The notes beneath the pieces were generated by a model. That model had not been told where the DNA came from and searched no databases. It saw only the letters and a list, made by a program, of their open reading frames with translations. Below are positions 59,480 to 64,000 of a stretch of DNA of 64,000 nt, piece after piece. The stretch spans positions 8,116,001 to 8,180,000 of the forward strand of contig NZ_CP165727.1 of the NCBI RefSeq assembly GCF_041200175.1. The letters are read 5' to 3'. Each line of letters begins with the position of its first letter. Position 1 is the first letter of the stretch. The stretch comes from Streptomyces sp. R33. Lineage in GTDB: Bacteria; Actinomycetota; Actinomycetes; Streptomycetales; Streptomycetaceae. A program made the translations under genes and the position numbers.

Positions 59480-59700
59480 GCACGTCAGCAGTTCGAGCCC
59501 GCGCCGGAAGCGATTCGGGTTCCCCGGATCGGGCTCGGCAGGCCGCGCAAGCGCCCGGACCAGGTGCGGGCCGAGAGGCGTACGACTCCCGCAGCAACCG
59601 CTCCTACCTGCGCAGACGCGGTATCAAGCCACCATCCCCATACCCGCGGACCGGGTCCGCAACAGGCGGGGGCGCGGTTCGCGCGGCGGGCGTCCGCTCA
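59480..59700 (+). mobile_element. Remnant of an IS5-family transposase
   Basis: Plus-strand frames give FEPAPEAIRVPRIGLGRPRK then AYDSRSNRSYLRRRGIKPP and, after a frameshift, TIPIPADRVRNRRGRGSRGG, consecutive parts of an IS5-type DDE transposase around the second Asp region. N- and C-terminal parts are absent. No terminal repeats found. 59253-59479 holds no gene. Confidence 0.6.
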
Positions 59701-59716
59701 AAAGCAGTGCACGGTC

Positions 59717-60121
59717 GTGCGGACCGGCACGTACGAAGGCATCCAGGGCGGCATGTTCGGGGCGGGGATCAGTGCTCAGTCGGCGGGGGCGGAGCGGTTG
59801 CCTCTGCACCGGTTGGTGATGCCGGCCGGGACACGGGGGCGTCCTCACCTGCATGAGGGGCACGAGTCGGCCATTTTCATCCAGTCCGGGCAGGTCGAGG
59901 TCTGGCACGGCCAAGACCTGACCGAACACGCTGTACTGCGCGCCGGAGACTACATCCACATCCCCGCGGACACGCCCCACATGCCCGTCAACACCGGTGC
60001 TGAGGACATGGTGTGCTTGGTCGCGCGCACCGACCCGGAGGAACAAGAGGGCGTCCGGCCGCTGGATCTCCCGGTCTGGCTGGCCTCCCGTGTCGGGCCG
60101 CTGCCCGTCGGGGCCGGCTGA
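59717..60121 (+). CDS. Cupin-domain protein, N-terminus possibly lost at IS junction
   Basis: A cupin with the metal motif HLHEGHESAIFIQSGQVEVW and the second motif GDYIHIPADTPHMPVNTGAE. The frame continues upstream into the IS5 remnant (to 59564) where it encodes no family sequence; the protein probably started a little upstream of a natural start that the IS event removed. GTG 59717 is the first in-frame candidate and leaves the cupin core complete. No ribosome site is convincing, so it may be untranslated. Confidence 0.65.
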   Translation: MRTGTYEGIQGGMFGAGISAQSAGAERLPLHRLVMPAGTRGRPHLHEGHESAIFIQSGQVEVWHGQDLTEHAVLRAGDYIHIPADTPHMPVNTGAEDMVCLVARTDPEEQEGVRPLDLPVWLASRVGPLPVGAG

Positions 60122-60646
60122 GCGGCGGCGTCGACCCGCCTTCCAGATGAGCGGTTGGGTTCGATGGCGCAGGACCGTTTCCCGGACCTGGTGCGTTTGT
60201 CGAACAGCAGTTACCGCACGTCTCGCGCACCAACCGCACCGCCCCCGTCGAGATTCGTGGCGATCGACGCGGGCTGCTACCACGCCCTCGGCAGTAGGCA
60301 ACGCAGCGGGACGCGCCGTGGCGCGGGCCGCGGCCGCGGGGAACCGGTACCCAACTGCACTGGTTTCAGCAGCCATGCCGAACACACCGTGTCCGTCCCC
60401 TGCAGCACTGAGGCCTGCCGCATGCCGGCACGGTCGAGCAGTTGACCGCCACTGCCGCGGACGCGCCATTGGCCGCGCTGCGCGGCGCCGGTGTGCTGGA
60501 GCGGATCGCTGCCCGGGTAGGCCGGACGGCCGCTGGCGCGCTGCGTGACGACGGTATTGCCCCGGTCCTGCTCCTGACTGCGTAGGACGGGTAACGGCAC
60601 GGGTCGCTGTTGCCGGTCGTTCGGAAGACTGCTCCGTCACAGAACG
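60122..60646. other. Gene remnants, no complete gene
   Basis: On the plus strand AGRAVARAAAAGNRYPTALV at about 60310-60370 and APLAALRGAGVLERIAARVG to a stop at 60583-60585 look like pieces of one or two decayed proteins in different frames. No start or full domain is found. Confidence 0.4.
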
Positions 60647-62011
60647 TCAGTAGCCGGTGCCGCGCTTGACCTGGGTCCGCTCGATGCTGTGGGCCGCTCC
60701 CTTGTCGTCCAGCGTGCGGCATGCGTCGGCGATGTCCTCGGTCAGGCGGTTGATCTGTTCGCGGCTCAGGGTCTCTTTGACCAGGGCGCGCAGGATCTTC
60801 ACCCGTTCCGCGTTGGGCGGGAGGGTGTATGCCGGCACCATCCAGCCCCGTTCGGCCGAGAGCTGCCAGGCGATGTCGGACTCGTCGTAGGAATGCTTGC
60901 CGGCGAGACGGAAAGCGACCAGCGGCAGCTGCTCAAGGTCGCTCCCGATCACTTCGAAGCGGCCGGTGCTGCGCAGGTTGTCCGCCAGTGCGTGGGCGTT
61001 CTCCTGCAGCGTCTTCATGACGTAGGTGTAGCCCTGGCGACCGAGCCGCACGAAGTTGTAGTACTGCGCGAGCACCATCGACGCACCGGTGGAGAAGTTC
61101 AGTGTGAACGTCGCGTCGGTCTTGCCCAGGTAGTTCTCGTAGAAGACGAGGTCCTTGGCGAGGTCGGCCTCTTCGCGGAAGACCAGCCATCCGATGCCGG
61201 GATAGACCAGTCCGTATTTGTGTCCCGAGACGTTGATCGAACGGACCTGCTCAAGCCGGAAGTCCCATTTCGAGTCCGGGTAGAGGAAGGGCCAGACGAA
61301 TGCGCCGCTGGCGCCGTCGACATGGATCGGAATGTCGAGGTCCCGCTTTTTGCGTACGTCCCGCAGGAGCTTGTCGATCCCGACGACATCGTCCTTGTGG
61401 CCGGTGAACGTGGTGCCGAGGACGGCGACGACGCCGATCGTGTTCTCGTCGAGGCGGGGCTCCACGTCCTCCGGGCCGATCGTGTACTTGTCCTCGGCAA
61501 GCGGCACGATCCGCGGCTCGACGTCGAAGTAGCGGCAGAACTTCTCCCACACGACGTGGACGTCACCCCCGAAAACCAGGTTGGGCCGGTCGATCGAAAG
61601 GCCGGCCGCCTGGCGGCGCTCGCGCCACTTCCACTTCAACGAAAGCGCGCCGAGCATGATTGCCTCGGATGAGCCCTGGGTCCGACATCCGGTCGTCCTG
61701 CCGGGCGCGTGGAAGAGGTCCGCGAGCATGCGCACGCAGCGCTGCTCGATCTCCGCGGAAATGGGGTACTCCGCATGGTCGATGAAATTGCGGTGAAGGT
61801 TCTCGGCGATCAGCCGTTGGGCCTCCGGCTCCATCCAGGTGGTGACGAACGTGGCTAGGTTGCGCTGCGGGTCGCCCTCCATGGCGAGATCCACATCCAC
61901 GAGCCTCATCGCGTCCGTCGAGGCCATGCCTTCCTCGGGGAAGGTCTCCGAGGGGGCAGGGACCGTCAGGAATCGGTTGCCGAACAGAGCCGAGTCGTCG
62001 CGCTTGGTCAT
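60647..62011 (-). CDS. gadB: Glutamate decarboxylase
   Basis: A 454-residue PLP-dependent type-II decarboxylase. Substrate loop TGCRTQGSSEAIMLGALSLK, PIHVDGASGAFVWPFLYPDS, and the PLP-lysine motif INVSGHKYGLVYPGIGW are those of bacterial GadA/B; the C-terminal part ends HSIERTQVKRGTGY. Converts glutamate to GABA, using a proton. ATG 62011 opens the family-like start (MTKRDDSALFGNRFLTVPAP). No GadC antiporter is next to it. Confidence 0.92.
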   Translation of the reverse strand: MTKRDDSALFGNRFLTVPAPSETFPEEGMASTDAMRLVDVDLAMEGDPQRNLATFVTTWMEPEAQRLIAENLHRNFIDHAEYPISAEIEQRCVRMLADLFHAPGRTTGCRTQGSSEAIMLGALSLKWKWRERRQAAGLSIDRPNLVFGGDVHVVWEKFCRYFDVEPRIVPLAEDKYTIGPEDVEPRLDENTIGVVAVLGTTFTGHKDDVVGIDKLLRDVRKKRDLDIPIHVDGASGAFVWPFLYPDSKWDFRLEQVRSINVSGHKYGLVYPGIGWLVFREEADLAKDLVFYENYLGKTDATFTLNFSTGASMVLAQYYNFVRLGRQGYTYVMKTLQENAHALADNLRSTGRFEVIGSDLEQLPLVAFRLAGKHSYDESDIAWQLSAERGWMVPAYTLPPNAERVKILRALVKETLSREQINRLTEDIADACRTLDDKGAAHSIERTQVKRGTGY

Positions 62012-62406
62012 GCCCCGATTCAACAGCGCCGGAGCCTGCCGCGGTCGAGAGACACACCGCGCGGCCGGCGCGGGCAGCAACACCGTCACAAACGGGCCAG
62101 GCGCGCGCCCGCCACCCGCACCGGCAGCACGGTCGAGACGCGGGCCCGGTTCGGCCACACCGCATCCGTCGGCACCACCGACGACGGCCGCGTCCGCCGC
62201 CTCACCGTCCGCCTCCCCGCCGCCTACACCCAGCGTCTGTTCGACAAACACCTCCAGCCCCCCGAGACGACTGGGCCCTCCGCCACACCCACCACGGGCG
62301 CGACCACTGCCGGACGTCCCGACGCGCTCTATCGATCGGGCCGGGGGTCGGGCAGGATTCCCGGTGCACCGGGAACTCCCGGCCGCGGCCGCGAGACGGA
62401 GACTGT
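62012..62406. other. Divergent intergenic stretch with a possible gene fragment
   Basis: A plus-strand piece (RARFGHTASVGTTDDGRVRR then LTVRLPAAYTQRLFDKHLQ) looks like a protein C-terminal fragment but has no start. Otherwise only the promoters of the divergent decarboxylase and P450 genes are expected here. Confidence 0.4.
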
Positions 62407-63642
62407 GTGTCAGCAGGGCACGAGCAAGCGGAGCAAGCGCTTCGGGACGCGTTCTACCGCGATCCCTACTCCCGCTACGCCCTCGCCCGCCGAGCCGAGG
62501 GGCTGACCTGGATACCAGAGGTCGACGCCTGGTTGGTCGCGCGCGAGGGTGATGTACGGGAAGTCCTGCGGCGCGCCGAGGACTTCTCCTCCGCGAACGC
62601 GTTATTGCCGGACGTCCCGCTGTCGGAGGCTGCGCTGGGCGTCCTCCCGCGAGGTTTCGGGCCGCGGCCGACCGTGGTCTCCTCGGACGGCGCCGCCCAC
62701 CTGCGCTACCGGGCCCCGTTGAACCGGGGCCTGTCCTCCGGCCGGATCGCGGCGCTGATGCCGTACGCGCGAGAGCGGGCGCGCGAGCTGGTGGACGCCT
62801 TCGCCGACGACGGCTCGGCCGAGCTGGTGGAGGCGTACGCCCGGCGGCTGCCGGGGCTGGTCATCGGGCGGCTCATCGGACTGGATCCCGCCGATGTCCC
62901 TTCGGCGGTGCACGGCGGCTACCGCGCCGAGGAGCTGTTCTTCCGCCCGCTGCCGCCACCCGAGCAGGCGGCCGCCGCGGAGGACGTCGTGGCGCTCCAG
63001 CACTTGCTGGACGGCTACGTCCGCGACCGCCGGGCACGCCCCCGTGAGGACCTGTGCTCGGACCTCGTGGCCGCTTTGGCCCCCGGAGAACGGGAGTTGA
63101 CACTCGAACAGCGTCACGAGCTCGTGGCCAATCTGCAGAACCTGCTGATCGCCGGCTTCCTGACGACGAGCGCGCTCATCTCCACCGCCCTCCTGCACTT
63201 GCTCACCGACCGGGAGCAGTGGCTCCTGCTGTGTTCCGATCCGACGCTGATCGCCGCCGCCGTGGAGGAATGCGCTCGCTTCGACACGGCCATCCAGGGC
63301 TTCCGGAGGGTCACGACGCGGCCCGTGACACTGGGCGGGACGAAGCTGCCGGCCGGGGCCACCGTGCTCGTGGCCTACGCCTCCGCCAACCGCGACGAGC
63401 ACCGACACGCGCGGGCCGACCGGTTCGACATCCGCCGTCCCATGGACCGGCGACACCTCGCTTTCGGTCACGGGCCGCACAGTTGCCCGGGATCCCGCCT
63501 GGCCCGGGCCCAACTCCGCCTGACGTTGGAGTTGTTCTCGCACGCCCTGCCCGGTCTGCGGCTGGACCCACGCCGCCCGCTGCCATCCATGCGCCCCACC
63601 CTCATCCACCGTTCGCCCGAGACCCTGCACGTGACCTGGTGA
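62407..63642 (+). CDS. Cytochrome P450 with a TTA codon
   Basis: A 411-residue bacterial class I P450. I-helix NLLIAGFLTTSALISTALLH carries the A-G-x-x-T-T oxygen motif, ExxR is in EECARFDTAIQGFRRV, and the heme loop is FGHGPHSCPGSRLARAQLRL. Codon 66 (62602-62604) is TTA, read by the bldA tRNA in Streptomyces, which suggests expression late in growth. GTG 62407 is the start (VSAGHEQAEQALRDAFYRDP). No ferredoxin gene follows. Substrate unknown. Confidence 0.88.
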   Translation: MSAGHEQAEQALRDAFYRDPYSRYALARRAEGLTWIPEVDAWLVAREGDVREVLRRAEDFSSANALLPDVPLSEAALGVLPRGFGPRPTVVSSDGAAHLRYRAPLNRGLSSGRIAALMPYARERARELVDAFADDGSAELVEAYARRLPGLVIGRLIGLDPADVPSAVHGGYRAEELFFRPLPPPEQAAAAEDVVALQHLLDGYVRDRRARPREDLCSDLVAALAPGERELTLEQRHELVANLQNLLIAGFLTTSALISTALLHLLTDREQWLLLCSDPTLIAAAVEECARFDTAIQGFRRVTTRPVTLGGTKLPAGATVLVAYASANRDEHRHARADRFDIRRPMDRRHLAFGHGPHSCPGSRLARAQLRLTLELFSHALPGLRLDPRRPLPSMRPTLIHRSPETLHVTW

Positions 63643-63646
63643 GCGA

Positions 63647-63700
63647 TTGATTCCAACCGCGGCAGCTACTGGCCACTGCCCCAACAGCTTCTGGAATCAA
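63647..63700. repeat. 9-bp inverted repeat flanking a 36-bp spacer
   Basis: TTGATTCCA (63647-63655) and TGGAATCAA (63692-63700) are exact inverted copies directly after the P450 stop; the spacer contains another small GGCAG / CTGCC hairpin. Could be a terminator with a complex stem or the ends of a tiny element. Confidence 0.5.
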
Positions 63701-64000
63701 CCCGGTTCACGATCCCGTACGAACGGCCGCCAGGGCCGCGACGCCATGCGATCTCGTATGCCCGACGAACACCGAGAGGGAAGGGTCCCCATCCTGCAGG
63801 TTCACCTCGACGCCTACACCAGCGCGGCACGCACCACCCAGCTCGGCGAGCCGGCGGCGCAGACCGCCGCCGAGGGCGGACGGCCGCTGCTGATCTACGG
63901 CGGCTTCAGATCCCCCGGTCCCGCTTGTGCTGCCCGGTTCCGCCGGCCTCTGCGACCCGCATGCGCGGGCCGTACGGATACTCATGGTCCAGGGAGCGCA
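63701..64000. other. Window edge, no assigned gene
   Basis: Overlapping frames on both strands. A minus-strand frame (63707-63985) ends in LQDGDPSLSVFVGHTRSHGV, and the plus strand has HREGRVPILQVHLDAYTSAA. Neither is recognised, and either could be part of a gene cut by the window edge. Confidence 0.35.

Noticed and set aside
1..64000. tRNA, rRNA, riboswitch or phage attachment sites
   Set aside because: No tRNA cloverleaf, rRNA segment, recognised riboswitch core or duplicated tRNA end was noticed on reading; a covariance-model scan would be needed to exclude small RNAs.

Overview
The window is very GC-rich with the codon and intergenic character of a Streptomyces or close relative. Supporting marks are DmdR/IdeR-type iron boxes, DUF4235/DUF5133/DUF6480/DUF6153/DUF6247-type families, a gvpOAFGYZJLSK gas-vesicle operon in Streptomyces order, and a TTA codon in a cytochrome P450 gene. 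No rRNA, tRNA, CRISPR array or complete insertion sequence was seen. The many broken genes from about 31 kb onward suggest a plastic, accessory-rich part of the chromosome, possibly an arm.

Region 1 (1-5.5 kb) is an iron-siderophore uptake locus: the end of a FhuF-like ferric reductase, a convergent lipoprotein binding protein, two FecCD-type permeases, an ATPase and a small membrane protein, with three iron boxes placed at the transcription units. Region 2 (5.6-9.3 kb) holds two probable orphan immunity genes (Imm5-like, SUKH), a glycogen-binding-domain protein, an unknown small protein and a truncated ricin-type lectin.

Region 3 (9.4-31.4 kb) looks like a stress island. It has a STAS protein, a translationally coupled methyltransferase / CDGSH Fe-S protein / heme-oxygenase-like diiron protein operon, PRC-barrel, DUF4235 and DUF5133 proteins, an emfourin-like inhibitor, a CYP152-type fatty-acid peroxygenase, a class I polyphosphate kinase 2, a YihY/BrkB membrane protein, a flavohemoglobin plus a PPOX flavoprotein, the full ten-gene gas-vesicle operon, and a GH15 trehalase/glucoamylase-like enzyme.

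Region 4 (31.4-48.8 kb) mixes single metabolic and regulatory genes (WYL and HxlR regulators, an Eis-type acetyltransferase, MBL hydrolase, VOC, RidA, hydrolases, secreted proteins) with decayed genes: an F420-reductase-type oxidoreductase, an unknown-function Streptomyces family, an ISL3 transposase, and a toxin-antitoxin-like pair whose first gene carries a nonsense codon. A DUF6153 / His-rich membrane pair and a DUF4097 gene with a palindromic operator follow.

Region 5 (48.8-64 kb) carries a class I terpene synthase whose motifs and spacing match the fungal trichodiene synthase (TRI5) family, a divergent TetR / FAD-monooxygenase pair, a divergent LysR / beta-propeller pair, a double VOC protein, a repeat-containing secreted peptide, a CGNR regulator divergent from an SDR enzyme that lacks its catalytic tyrosine, an IS5 remnant abutting a cupin gene, glutamate decarboxylase and a cytochrome P450. 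The strongest candidates for new biology are the TRI5-like terpene synthase and the methyltransferase-CDGSH-diiron operon. All family names come from motif reading, not from database searches.
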